Below are positions 9,598 through 19,580 of a stretch of DNA of 64,000 bases, in pieces. This DNA is from Prorocentrum cordatum (lineage: Eukaryota; Sar; Dinophyceae; Prorocentrales; Prorocentraceae), in the NCBI GenBank assembly GCA_963575745.1, contig CAUYUJ010021073.1:64001-128000 (forward strand), written 5' to 3'. The notes below the pieces were generated by a model. It saw only the letters and a program-made list of their open reading frames with translations, made no database searches and had not been told where the DNA came from. The translations under genes were made by a program, and so were the position numbers. The number at the start of each line of letters is the position of its first letter. Position 1 is the stretch's first letter.

Positions 9598-11190
9598 TCA
9601 TGGAACCTGCACCCGTGGGACGGCGCAGGCTCCAGGGCTGGACCGGCTTGCTGACGCTGACGGCCCTGAGACTGCAGGGGCGGTTGGGCCCCTGACGAAC
9701 GAGTGGCAACACTGAGCACCTGGAGCGCAGGCAGCACGGCGGGCGCGTCTGCGCAGGCCTGGTGACCGCGGCCCCGGAAGAACCTCGGTGACCACGACGA
9801 CCCCTGAGATGCTTGAGAGAAGCCTAGCATCTAGGGGGCCACCGACAGGCCCCGCGCCGGCGTGGCCTCCAAAATTCGAGTTACCTCCTTGGGCACCTGA
9901 ACTCCCAGAACCAGCCTGCGGGCATTCTGCTCTGAAGTGGAACTCCGAAAGGCAAATTCTGCACTTCATCACCTGCCCGTAGTATCCCCGCGGGTTCTTT
10001 TTGCGGCCCTTGTCTCTGCCTCAAAAAACCGCTTCCCTTTGCCTTTGCCGTTGCCCCCGTAAAACACGAGGCTTATTTGGTCGTCGGCCAGCTGAATCCT
10101 GACGCGGTTCTTATGAACCCCCTCTGCCTTCAAGCCTTTGCCTCTTCCTTTGCCCGCGATAGCACGGCTTCTATTCTGGATAAGTCGTCTGTTTGTTTTT
10201 GTTTTCTGGCGGGCTCGCTTAGATGGCATATCCATTCTTGCAAGTGGTGTTTCATCTACGAGAAGAGCCGGGCGTCGATCCGGGCTGCAGATAAGCCTCT
10301 GAACTGCTCCGACGAATATCCAACAGCGTCTCCGAAGTCTCAACTGATGCCAGATCTAGCGCCACTTGCATACTCATGCGATGCCTGAGATTCATCAGCG
10401 GGCCGCAACGATGCGGCAGGGAATGCGGCCTGCGGCGGCGCGGCGCTCGGCTGAGAGTTGACTCGCAGGACAGGGGCCGCGCCCTTGCCCATGCCAAGGG
10501 TGTGCTGTGTGCGCGTTGTTGGTTGCTGTTATCGTTTGTCACGCCTACAAAACCTCCAAAGGATGATGGCGAACGGGAAAGCGCTGACAATGTCGTTCGG
10601 GGGGCATGCTCCTCGACACGGCCAAGACGTCTGAGCATCGTCCTGAGACTGTTGAACTCTTGCTCTGTTGCTGGGTGCCGTTTGCCCGAAGGCTGGAGCA
10701 ACGCAATGAATTGGCTGGCGGTGACGCCTACCGCTGGGAGGAGCAGCCGGCTGTAGCCTTCCCAGGGCATCGCAATTCCACCGCCGTGCGTCGCTCGGAC
10801 TCGCAGCGCGAAGAACCGCGAGGGCAGCGCATTGGCGTCTCGCTGCGTCGCTTCGAGAACTCGAAGAGCTCCCGTGCAGCTTGTACGCGTGAGTGGTCCG
10901 AACTTGGTCGCGAAACTCGCGATCAGGTATGCTACGGCGTCTTCGGTCTTGCCGGTAAACAAACCTCTTTGAATCATTTCAGTAAAATTCATGAAACAAA
11001 TGAGTTCGCGAGCAGCTCCACCAAGACGCAGGGTGATGGCTGCATGCTGTTGATTGCTGTCCATATCAAGAGTCAATACGCTCCACAAAACAAATCGCGT
11101 ACCCGGTGGCAGAACGGCTAGACGGATTCTCGGTCGGGTAACCAGAAGGCGGCTGGCGAGTAATGACGGCACCTCTGCCGCCACCTCCAC
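9598..11190 (-). pseudogene. Gag-like gene with CCHC zinc knuckle, frameshifted
   Basis: Three minus-strand segments in succession look like one broken gag gene. Segment 1 (11190-10252) has a helical capsid-like region (MNFTEMIQRGLFTGKTEDAV, then RVLEATQRDANALPSRFFAL). Segment 2 (10343-9969, other phase) is very basic, with GKGRGKGLK and GGNGKGKGKRFF. Segment 3 (9972-9598, first phase again) starts with a zinc knuckle, CRICLSEFHFRAEC, fitting C-x2-C-x4-H-x4-C. Capsid-like helices, a basic linker and a CCHC knuckle are the order of LTR-retrotransposon gag proteins (copia-like elements are common in dinoflagellates). No protease, integrase or RT follows within range and no LTRs were found. The frameshifts mark it as inactive. 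Confidence 0.5.
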
Positions 11191-11199
11191 CTTGCTGCC

Positions 11200-12110
11200 C
11201 TGCTCCTCCTGGCATCATGCCAGTGAACCCGACCAGGGCGATCACGGAAGGGATGATGATGCTGCCCCATGGCGCCAAGATGGAGATCCTCGTCTCGACA
11301 TATCCACTACGATACGAGCTGCGCAAGCGCCTTGGAACTCGGACCTGCACACGGACGAACGCCAGCTCTATGCTTGGGACAGCCGTCGTTGAGCTGGCAC
11401 CCTCAGTTGGCGCTCGAAGTGGTGAAGCAGGTACGTTAACCAATAGTGTGTCACTCTCGGGTTGCGCAGCGTGCTCACTAGGACGTAAGTCAGCACTACT
11501 GCGCACAGCCCGAATCAAACCACTGGCCCGAGTATGCGACCAAACGCAAGCGACTGCGCTCCGCGGCCAAAACTGGAAGGTTGTGTGGAAACCTAGGCGT
11601 CGTGACGCCCATGTGGGCCAGCGACCTGCACGTGGCCAACAGCTGCTGTTGTTTTTGTAGCCGGGCGTTCATTGGGACTCACATGGTGTGGCGTTGGCCG
11701 CACCGTGCCTGTGTATGCCTGCGGCAAATTGCCCGCGGGGTTGGGGAACCGCGGGAAGCACAAGCTGTTCAAGGACCGGAAGTAGTACTGACGCGGGTAA
11801 TGAAGGACATGCGGATGTGCGTCTACCTCCCACGCTGCGCAATTTCCGTGGATACCGAGCTGAGGTCATCCCCCGCTCCGCTACCAACTAGAATTGCAGG
11901 GGGGGGGCAACAAGAAGGTTTGCATGGCGGCACCAGCTGTGATTGAGAAACTCGCTCCTTTTCGGGAGTATGCGGTAGCACGCGCTGGCGCCGACCCAAA
12001 GGACAACGGCACAACCTGCTTGAGTTAGACACACCGACGCAGATCTAAAAAGGGGCTGACATGGGAGGGAGGAGGGGGATCCCGCCCGAGAGAGTGGGAG
12101 GCACCTGGGC
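11200..12110. other. No recognisable gene
   Basis: A minus-strand frame at 11518-11066 (Gly-rich, GGAGQQGGGGGRGAV) could be more of the gag-like gene but has no domain. The rest shows nothing I can assign. Confidence 0.35.
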
Positions 12111-12112
12111 TC

Positions 12113-12275
12113 AAGTCGGGCCTGTCCCCCTACAGGATGATTTTGGACGAAAAATGTGTTTTTTTAATACCCCAAAAAATACCCTAAAAATGCTCAAAGA
12201 TGGTCAACAAATAGTCCCCAGACTATTTTTGTCCCATCTTTGAAGATTCTCCCTGTAGAGGGACAGGCCCAACTT
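12113..12275. mobile_element. MITE-like element, copy a (163 bp)
   Basis: The left end AAGTCGGGCCTGTCCCCCTA is the inverted complement of the right end (TAGAGGGACAGGCCCAACTT), with about 24 bp of terminal inverted repeat and two mismatches. The interior is AT-rich, unlike the surrounding GC-rich DNA. A second copy lies 120 bp downstream in the same orientation. Confidence 0.8.
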
Positions 12276-12395
12276 AAACCTGGGCTGCTCCACCTCGCCT
12301 CGGGACCCATCACGAGACCTCGTGGGGAGCACCAACCAGACTTGGCCAACCGATGATCGTGGCAGGGCGACGCTCCGAGGTCGCCCCTTACTTTT

Positions 12396-12549
12396 AGGTC
12401 GGGCCTGTCCCCCTACAGGGGGATTTTCGACGAAAAATAACAAATACGAAAAGAATACTCCGAAATGGTCAACGAATACTCAAAAAAATCCCCTGACTAT
12501 TTTTTGACTATTTTTGAATATTCCCTCTGTAGAGGGACAGGCCCGACTT
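12396..12549. mobile_element. MITE-like element, copy b (about 154 bp)
   Basis: Terminal inverted repeats GGTCGGGCCTGTCCCCCTAC and the complement of AGGGACAGGCCCGACT. The AT-rich interior shares AATGGTCAACGAATA and GACTATTTTT words with copy a. TTA flanks both ends (12394-12396 and 12548-12550), which would fit a 3-bp TWA target duplication of the PIF/Harbinger type; that reading is inference. Confidence 0.8.
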
Positions 12550-13220
12550 AACCCTACTTCCCGTGTGAATCAGCCCGTCACCAGTCAGATGCTCTGCGTT
12601 GCCGCCACGGCGCTGTGCCTCGGCTGCCTTTGCTCCGATATCTGCACCCTGTCAAGGCATGGGTTGGCTATCCGCACACAACATCATCTTCCCCTTGCTG
12701 TCGCTCCAGTTCCCAAAACGTTTGCCCTTCTGACAGGGAACCAGAGACCCGAGAAACAACCTCTACCGTGGGCCCTTCCACGGACCCCGTCGGCCCCTCC
12801 TGGCCCCGCCCCCCCAACACAGCACGGTGGCAGAAGTGCGCGCGACGGTGCAACTGCATGCATGCATGCCGCAATCGAACTCACAAGAGGAGCATAAGTT
12901 GAGTAGGTCTGGGGGGTCAGGTCTGCAGAACACCCCAAACGGACGTCAAGGGGCGCAACCAACCTGTTCGGTCAGGCTGGAATTGATGCCCCGCGCCCAA
13001 CGTCAAGCCAAATGTTTGGACATAGGCGAATGGTTGGATGTTGCACGTCTTCTTCGGCTCAACTGGCGACGCATTTGAGAATTCTGACGTCCTTTTTTGG
13101 TGGTCCTGCGGGGGAAGGCTCTCTCTGATTTTCGGCCCTACTCAAGGCATAAGCCGTGTGTGAAGACCCCAGAGCCTGCAGCCTTGCCAGCCCGTCTGGC
13201 CCTGTGCGACCAGCCAGGAG
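12550..13220. other. No recognisable gene
   Basis: Frames here (for example 12514-12897 plus) start inside the MITE and show no domain. A palindromic CATGCATGCATG occurs near 12858. Confidence 0.35.
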
Positions 13221-13225
13221 AAAGG

Positions 13226-13275
13226 GGAGAAGGAGGAGGAGGAGGAGGAGGAGGAGGAGGAGGAGGAGGAGGAGC
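13226..13275. repeat. (GGA)n microsatellite
   Basis: About 15 GGA units on the plus strand, only 200 bp from a pyrimidine (TCC)n tract on the same strand. The two could pair as an inverted repeat. Confidence 0.95.
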
Positions 13276-13471
13276 TGCCGTTGAGCTGCCGTAGGTTTTT
13301 CCCGCCCCCGGGTCTCGTGCGCGCGCGCGCCGCCGCCGCGCCGATGGCCTTCGCACAGGCCCATCTGGTCCAGGCGCTGCTCGGCCACGCCGGCGGCGGG
13401 CTCGGCGCCGCTGGTGAGCCAGAGGAGCAACCCCAGGTCCTTCACGTCCACCTCGCCTGACGGGCGCGGGG

Positions 13472-13631
13472 CCAGCCTCCTCCTCCTCCTCCTCCTCCGC
13501 CTCCCTCCTCCTCCTCCTCCTCCTCCTCCTCCCTCCTCCTCCTCCTCCTCCTCCTCCTCCTCCTCCTCCTCCTCCTCCTCCTCCTCCTCCTCCTCCTCCT
13601 CCTCCTCCTCCTCCTCCTCCTCCTCCTCCTC

Positions 13632-13675
<44 letters not shown>

Positions 13676-14232
13676 GCTCCTCCTCTCCTCCTCCTCCTTT
13701 TCCTCCTCCGCCTCCTCCTCCTCCTCCACCTCCTCCTGTTCCCTCTTCTTTTCCTCTGCCTCTTCCTCTTCCTCCTCCTCCTCCTCCTCCTCCTCCTCCT
13801 CCTCCTCTCCTCCTCCTCCTCCTCCTCCTCTTGCTCCTCCTCCTCCTCCTGTTCCTCCTCCCTCCTCCTCCTCCTCCTCCTCCTCCTCCTCCTCTTCCTC
13901 CTCCGCCTCCTCCTCCTCCTCCTCCTCCTCCTCCTCCTCCTCCTGTTCCTCTTCCTCTTCCTTTTCCTCTTCCTTTCCTCCTCCTCCTCCTCCTCCTCCT
14001 CCTCCCCTCCTCCTCCTCCTCCTCCTCCTCCTCCTCCTCCTCCTCCTCCTCCTCCTCCTCCCCCTCCTCCTCCTCCTCCTCCTCCTCCTCCTCCTCCTCC
14101 TCCTCCTCCTCCTCCTCCTCCTCCTCCTCCTCCTCCTCCTCTTCCTCCTCTCCACCTCCTCCTCATCCTCCTCCTCTCCTCCTCCTCCTCCTCCTCCTCC
14201 TCCTCCTCCTCCTCCTCCCCTTCCTCCTCGTC
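13472..14232. repeat. ~760-bp (TCC)n tract with internal (TAC)n
   Basis: Nearly pure TCC on the plus strand with short TTCC/CTC interruptions and a (TAC)14 block at 13633-13676. Frames are open on both strands for hundreds of codons (poly-Ser/Pro/Leu, poly-Glu/Arg/Gly). These are repeat shadows, not genes. Confidence 0.97.
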
Positions 14233-14757
14233 CTGCCGCGACCCCAGCACCCGTCCACCTTTAGGACGGGTGTCCACTGGCGTCAGGCGTGCGAGGGTAG
14301 TCCACGCGCGCCAGGCCGAGAAAATTAACCACAATGCTCTCAAAAACCCTCACTCCGCGGGCGTGTGTGTGTCTATCAGGTTATTTTCCTCGGCGCCCGG
14401 GCGGGGGGCGACAGCCCGCCTGGGCGCCGGCGACAGGACACACCCCGAAAAAAAACTGCCCGGGGGAAGGAGGAGGGAGGAGGGGGCAGGAGGAAACCGG
14501 AAGACGGAGGAGACCGACGCGCGGCGGGGAGGCGTGAGCCACCAGACCCCCCCTCAGGCGCTCGCACGCCCGCCGGAGGCAAGGAGCGGGGGAGAAGAGG
14601 GGAAGGGAGGGGGAGGGGGAACAAAAAAAGGCGCGGCGACACTGCAGTCAGGCGGGGCCCCGGCGAAGGGAGAGCGGAGAGGAGGGAGGAAGACGAGCGG
14701 GCGCAGGAGCGGGGAAGGGGAGAAGAGGTAAAGTAGAGCAGAAACAACGGCACAAGG
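14233..14757. other. Purine-rich, no gene seen
   Basis: GGAGGAGG- and GGGGAAG-rich sequence between the (TCC)n tract and the 3' end of the minus-strand retroelement. It may be the element's 3' untranslated region. Confidence 0.4.
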
Positions 14758-15710
14758 TTAGAGCCGCACTGCCGGCGCCCTGCCCGCGCGCTCAGCGAAG
14801 GCCGGCGGCTCTCCGGCACTGCAGGGCCAGCTGCGTCTGGACGACGCAGCGACCACCTTGTAGGCGCGGATGAGTTCCGCGGCCTGCTGGTCCGCCGGCA
14901 GCGTCTTCGCCTGGCGCACCAGCCACTGGCGGGCCTCGCCCCCCAGGCGGCCCGGCGCCTCCACCGCGAAGGGCGCGAGGCGGTCGCCTGGGTAGCGCGC
15001 GTGCTTCTCGCGCTCGGCTGCGCGAGCGGCCTCGCCTGGCCTGCGGGCGGCCCCGGCCACGACGTGCTCTGCCGCCGGGCGTCGCACAGTCACGTCAAGC
15101 CAATGCCGCCCCGCGCCCTCAAAGCATTCTATGTCCAGGATGGCGCGCTCCTGAAGGTCGGCGTCTGGCGGGTCGGTTTGCCGCCGCTCCCGCTGGCGGC
15201 CCCACGTGGAAACTCTTTGCTCCTGCAAGGGGTCGTGGTGGAGCCACCGCTTGATGAGGCCGGCCACGGAATCCTCGAGCCTCCGCGGGCGCAGATGGCG
15301 GCGCGCGTGCCCCGGCCGCCCAGCGGGGCCGAGCAGGGGGCCGCCGCCGCGCTGGCCCCGCGGCTCCTGCTCCGGCACGCGTCGGCGGCCACGGCCAGTT
15401 CTGCCCGCGAGCACTCGGGCCTTCGCGCCAGCGCCCGCGCTCGGAGCGCCGACGACCAGAGCTCGTCCTCCATGGTGCACGCCGGGTCGCTCGGGCACAG
15501 CGGGAAGGCAGCCGCGCCTGGGCCTCCAGCGCCCAGCAGCAGAGCCCTCTCGTGAACCGGCAGGCGCCGCCCCAAGGCCGCGGGGGTGTTCTTTTGCACA
15601 AGTTTCACGAGTTTGCTCTGCTTAACCTGACTCTGGAGAGCCTCAAGGAGAAGCCCCGGGGGCTGGTTCAGCTCCGCGCCGCCGCAGCTCAGCCCGCACC
15701 CTGGCAAGCG
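14758..15710 (-). pseudogene. C-terminal restriction-like endonuclease (RLE)-like domain
   Basis: From 15707 one phase reads SQVKQSKLVKLVQKNTPAAL, then LLGAGGPGAAAF and DELWSSALRARAL (the 'GP...W...' region usual after RT). From about 15350 the next phase reads RLEDSVAGLIKRWL, EQRVSTW, AILDIECF, WLDVTV, then AEREKHARYPGD, APFAVEAPGRLGG. Asp, then D-V-T-V, then E-x2-K-x3-Y is the PD-(D/E)XK layout of RLE nucleases in R2-like elements; calling it RLE is inference. It ends at a stop at 14758. The plus-strand domain at 28108-28565 shares the layout. Confidence 0.6.
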
Positions 15711-16024
15711 TCTGCTCCAAGTCAGGCACTGCCTCGAGCAGCTCGCTCGCGGTCGCCCCTGCGTCGCTGGCGACCCGTTCCAGGGCGAAAGCCCAGCCTG
15801 CCCAGAAGGCGGCCGCCCGGCAGTCGGACGCCCACTGCACTCCGGCCCCGCCCTCCTTACGCGAGATGCCGATGACCTCCCGGATCAGCGGGTCGAGGTC
15901 CCTGCCTGCCAACTCCCCCAGCAGCTGGCCAGCGCGTCGTCGCAGCGTTGCGTCTCTGGGTCGGTCGCCAGGGTTGCCCGCAAGGCGCGCTGGCTAGCGG
16001 CCCCGGCGCAGGTGCCGAGCAAGC
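15643..16024 (-). pseudogene. Post-RT linker of the same retroelement
   Basis: The minus frame 15912-15643 begins GRDLDPLIREVIGISRKEGG and continues as an Ala/Glu/Leu-rich helical region ending ELRRRGAEPAPGASP. It lies between the EGGLG motif and the 'GP' region and is in a different phase from both, so it is part of the same broken protein rather than a separate gene. Confidence 0.45.
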
Positions 16025-16149
16025 TACCAGCTGCCTGCCTCCGCAGGCCGTGCCTCGTGAGCGGCCGGAGAGCCTGCCAGAGGGCGCCGAGCTGGTCCGT
16101 GACTACGCCGAGGCCGCCTTCCTGCTGGCCGAAGAGGAAGGAGGCGCCC

Positions 16150-17290
16150 CCCTGGCCCCCGCGAGCCCAGGACTGGCAGCGCTGCCACGTAGTGAGGGCG
16201 CAGCCCGTCTGGGAGCCCCCCCGCGACGGCCGGGACCCACGCCAAGGTCTTGGTTGGGTTGAGCTCCAGGCCGTAGGGAGCCAGCGCTTGTTCCAGGAGG
16301 AGGAGCGCCTGCGCGGCCAGCGCCACCGGGACCACGAGGTAAGTATCGCCCAGGTAGGAGTGCATCCTCGTCTCTGGGTCGAGGGCGCTGAGGCGCTCCA
16401 GGAAGGGTTGCAGGGCCTTGCGTTGGCCGACGGCGTAGGCGGCCAAGGCCAGCGGGTCGCCTTGGTCGAAGCCCCGGGCGCTGTACACCGGCTCGAAGAT
16501 GCCGGCCGCGTCGCGCCAGAGGTGGGTCGCAGGGCCCCTGCACCACGTGTCCAGCACGCGGGCGACCTCCAGCACATGCTCCGCCATGGCCTCTATGGCC
16601 GGCCCCCGCTCCAGTCTCTGGAAAGCGGCCTTCACGTCCACCTTGATGAACGCGTCGTTCCGTCGTCGCGCCGCCTGCGCCTGCAGTTGCTTCAAGACCA
16701 GGTCCGCCCCGCTGGCGCGCCCCACGCCGCACTGATGGGGCCCCGCCGCCGCGCGGAGCCTGGCCTTTTGCACCCTTGCGAGAGCCCTCATTCCCAGCAG
16801 TCGGAGGGCGGCGCCCACCAGGAGTGGCCGGACCTCGCCAGCGCCCTTGTCCACGGCCACCAGTTCGCCGACCCGGAGGGCCTGCAGCACCGCTTCCGGC
16901 ACGCCACCGAAGGTGAGCTTCCCGATCGCCCACGCCATCGACTCGAGGACCGCCGGGTCGTCCGTGCACGAGGCCAGGTGCTCCAGGCGCGCGCCGAGGA
17001 GGCCCGGGGCCGTCAAGCGCGGGGGTCGCCGCAGGAGCTGGGCGATGTCCTCGCAGACCTGCTGGAACAGGTCCCCGTCAGGGGCCACTCCCGCCCTGGG
17101 CCTGGCCTGCGGGGCCGCTGCGTTGGAGGCGCCCGTCGGGAAGGAGTTCCGCAGCTTGGCCAAGAGTGTCCTTCCTCTCCCGCGGCTGCCAAGGTGTGGA
17201 CCCGGTGCGCCCTCCGTTCGTCGGAGTCTTGGCCAGCCGCCCGCGGCGGCGGGGTAGACCGGCCGGCTGCGCCCCCCCAGAGGGCGGCCC
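16150..17290 (-). pseudogene. Reverse transcriptase domain, minus strand
   Basis: RT palm motifs in order on the minus strand: the finger region with LVAVDKGAGEVRPLLVG and ALRLLGMRAL; motif A VDVKAAFQRL (plus-strand position about 16630); motif B FDQGDPLALAAYA (about 16460); motif C SYLGDTYLV (about 16350); motif D LELNPTKTLAW (about 16255). Motif C reads YLGD where most elements have (F/Y)xDD, so the first metal-binding Asp of the pair is Gly and catalysis is likely lost. After motif D the frame shifts; FLFGQQEGGLGVV (about 16130) continues in the next phase, where EGGLG-type motifs normally follow the palm. Confidence 0.75.
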
Positions 17291-18260
17291 ACTGCCCGCC
17301 CCAGAACCACGCAAGGCGTTCCTCCAGAGATTCCGCACACGTCGCGCCCCCTCCTGGGCGAGCCAGCAGCAGGCCGTCGAAGAGCAGGAGGGCTTTCCAC
17401 TCCTGCTCTGCTTCGCCTCGCGCCTCCGCCTCCGCCAAGGCCCCCAGGATAGCGGCGCGGGCCGTGACGAATGCCCCGCGGAAGAGGTCGGGGACCTGGA
17501 CGAAGGTCGGCGCCCCCACCTTGACGACCGAGTCCCACGGGAGACTTCCCCACCACCTGCGATTCGGAAGCTCTCGGGTGTCCCATGCAGGGTGTACTGG
17601 GGGAGGGAATTCGGCGCTCCCTGCTGGCTGGGACTGCTGACGGTGGCCTCCTGCTGCCGCGGCGCGGGCGAAGGCGGCCTGCGCGGCCAGAACGTGTTCG
17701 TCGTTGGCTGTTCCCGTCGGCCGCCGGGTCAAAGTGTCCCCTGGCAGGGCGTGGGGGCAGGCACACGTGACACACCGCCAACGACCTCGATCCCTGCTCC
17801 CCCACGTTGCGATCTTGACCTCATTGGTTTCGAAAGGGATGCCGCATCCGGTGCAAGACGCCAGACGCGGTGTAGCCTTCTGGATGTCGACCGCCCACTG
17901 TTGCGTTGTACGCCGCCTGCTCTGCCTTGCTGTTTGGTCGCCGTCTGCCCTCCCGCGCGCGGCGCCGTGCTGGGCCGCCAGGCCGCCGCCTCCAGGCGCG
18001 CCCTGCGACAGCGTGAGCTCGTCGTCGTCGACGTCCTCCATCGCGTCATCACCTCCGGGAGGTGTAGCCTCGGGCGGCGGCGCTGGGGGGCCTTCGCCGG
18101 GATAGCCCAGCGCGGAGTCCCAGTCCCGGACGCACCAGTCCGCTGCCCATGCGGCCAGGGCAGCCGGCGAGACAGCTGCAATAACCAATATAACAAATCG
18201 CATGTCTGATAACACCAGCTGGAATAACCAATATAACAATCGAATGGGACGGACAAACAA
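17290..18260 (-). pseudogene. N-terminal domain of the 14.8-18.3 kb retroelement
   Basis: The frame opens at 18260 (Met again at 18203). After an acidic linker (MEDVDDDELTLSQ) come CTGCGIPFETN and WRCVTCACPH, two C-x2-C pairs about 23 residues apart like a zinc ribbon. Then follow WWGSLPWDSVVKVGAPTFVQ, a GAFVTARAAILGAL helix and EWKALLLFDGLLLARPGGG. The last pattern (W-x-LF-x4-LL-x-RP-x-GG) recurs upstream of RT in dinoflagellate non-LTR proteins as I know them. Reading continues in another phase near 17290. The first ~20 residues fall in direct repeats and may not be translated. Confidence 0.6.
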
Positions 18261-18365
18261 AGCAAATATGTAATGTACTGCAAAAGTCAGCCTTATATCC
18301 CGCTCACGGCGGCGTGTAATATACCGCCAACGTCAGCCTTGTATCCCGCTCAGGGCGGCCCGTCC
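18175..18365. repeat. Short direct repeats at the 5' end of the retroelement
   Basis: ATAACCAATATAACAA occurs at 18180 and 18224. CAGCCTTATATCCCGCTCA and CAGCCTTGTATCCCGCTCA lie near 18290 and 18334, followed by ...GGCGG each time. They may be remnants of tandem 5' promoter monomers. Confidence 0.55.
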
Positions 18366-18474
18366 ACAGCAGCCCCGGAGCAGCGGCAGCCTCGGGAGCG
18401 CAGGGCAGCGGCGATCGCCAAGCCGGGGTGGGTACGAGAAAGGGGCGTGCGGGCCGGCCGCTCGGGCCGTATTC

Positions 18475-18893
18475 CTCCTCCTGTTCCTCTTCCTCTTCCT
18501 TCCTTCCTCCTCCTCCTCCTCCTCCTCCTCCTCCTCCTCCTCCTCCTCCTCCTCCTCCTCCTCCTCCTCCTCCTCCTCCTCCTCCTCCTCCTCCTCCCTC
18601 CTCTCCTCCTCCTCCTCCTCCTCCTCCTCTCCTCCTCCTCCTCCTCCTCCTCCTCCTCCTCCTCCTCCTCCTCCTCCTCCTCCTCCTCCTCCTCCTCCTC
18701 CTCCTCCTCCTCCTCCTCCTCCTCCTCCTCCTCCTCCTCCTCCTCCTCCTCCTCCTCCTCCTCCTCCTCCTCCTCCTCCTCCTCCTCCTCCTCCTCCTCC
18801 TCCTCCTCCTCCTCCTCCTCCTCCTCCTCCTCCTCCTCCTCCTCCTCCTCCTCCTCCTCCTCCTCCTCCTCCTCCTCCTCCTCCCCCTCCACA
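18475..18893. repeat. ~420-bp (TCC)n microsatellite
   Basis: Nearly perfect TCC on the plus strand with two short phase slips near 18600 and 18630. Frames on both strands are open for 200-320 codons of homopolymer and are not genes. Confidence 0.97.
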
Positions 18894-19127
18894 TCTTCCA
18901 TTTCCTTCGCGATCCGGCCCTCCAGAGCCACGCCCCAACGCGCGACGCAAGCCGTGGCCGCCTGAATCGTCGGCAACCAGGCCGAATGCGTTCCAGGCCT
19001 CTCGCGGGCGGAGCTTGCGGCGGGCAGGCAGGCCGGGCACAAGCCCGAAAAGGCGGAGAAGGCAAAGCGATTATGATGATGGCGATGACAGGGGATAAGG
19101 AGAAAGAACGAGGAGTAGGATACTTGT

Positions 19128-19446
19128 GACGATGACGATGCCAACGATGAAGACGACGAAGACGACGAAGACAACGACGACGACGACGACGACCACGACA
19201 ACGACGGCGACGACCACGACGACCACGACGACGAGTTCGACGACGACGACCACGACGACGACGACGGCGACGACGACCACGACCACGACCACGACCATGA
19301 CCACGACCACGACCACAACCACAACCACGACCACGACGGCGACGACGACGACGACGCCCACGACGACGGCGACCACGACCACGACGATGACGACGACGAC
19401 GACGACGACGACGACCACCACCACCACCACGACCACGACCACGACC

Positions 19447-19477
<31 letters not shown>

Positions 19478-19497
19478 TCACGACCATGCCCGCGCCC

Positions 19498-19540
<43 letters not shown>

Positions 19541-19580
19541 CAACGATGACGACGGCGGCGACGGCGACGGCGGCGACAAG
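19128..19580. repeat. ~450-bp (GAC)n/(CACGAC)n microsatellite
   Basis: ACG/GAC triplets with CCACGA variants and occasional GGC and GAT. One long frame per strand gives poly-Thr or poly-Val. Confidence 0.95.

Larger units (their letters stand above)
14758..18260 (-). mobile_element. Decayed non-LTR retrotransposon with zinc ribbon, RT and RLE-like end
   Basis: A 3.5-kb minus-strand unit whose coding sequence changes phase at least four times. In order: an N-terminal CxxC pair, a helical domain of the type seen in many dinoflagellate RT proteins, the RT palm, a post-RT region and a restriction-like endonuclease-like C-terminus; each is listed below. It is bracketed by (TCC)n tracts at 13.5-14.2 and 18.5-18.9 kb. 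No APE endonuclease is present; the nuclease would be the C-terminal one, as in R2/NeSL-type elements. The frameshifts make it inactive unless the assembly is wrong. Confidence 0.75.

Noticed and set aside
13138-14343. Very long open frames (200-400 codons) on both strands through (TCC)n and similar tracts
   Set aside because: They encode only homopolymers (Ser, Pro, Leu, Glu, Gly, Arg) because triplet repeats cannot create stops; no unique domain is attached.
16012-17640. 542-codon plus-strand frame overlapping the minus-strand RT
   Set aside because: Antisense shadow in GC-rich DNA; the minus strand carries RT motifs A-D in order.
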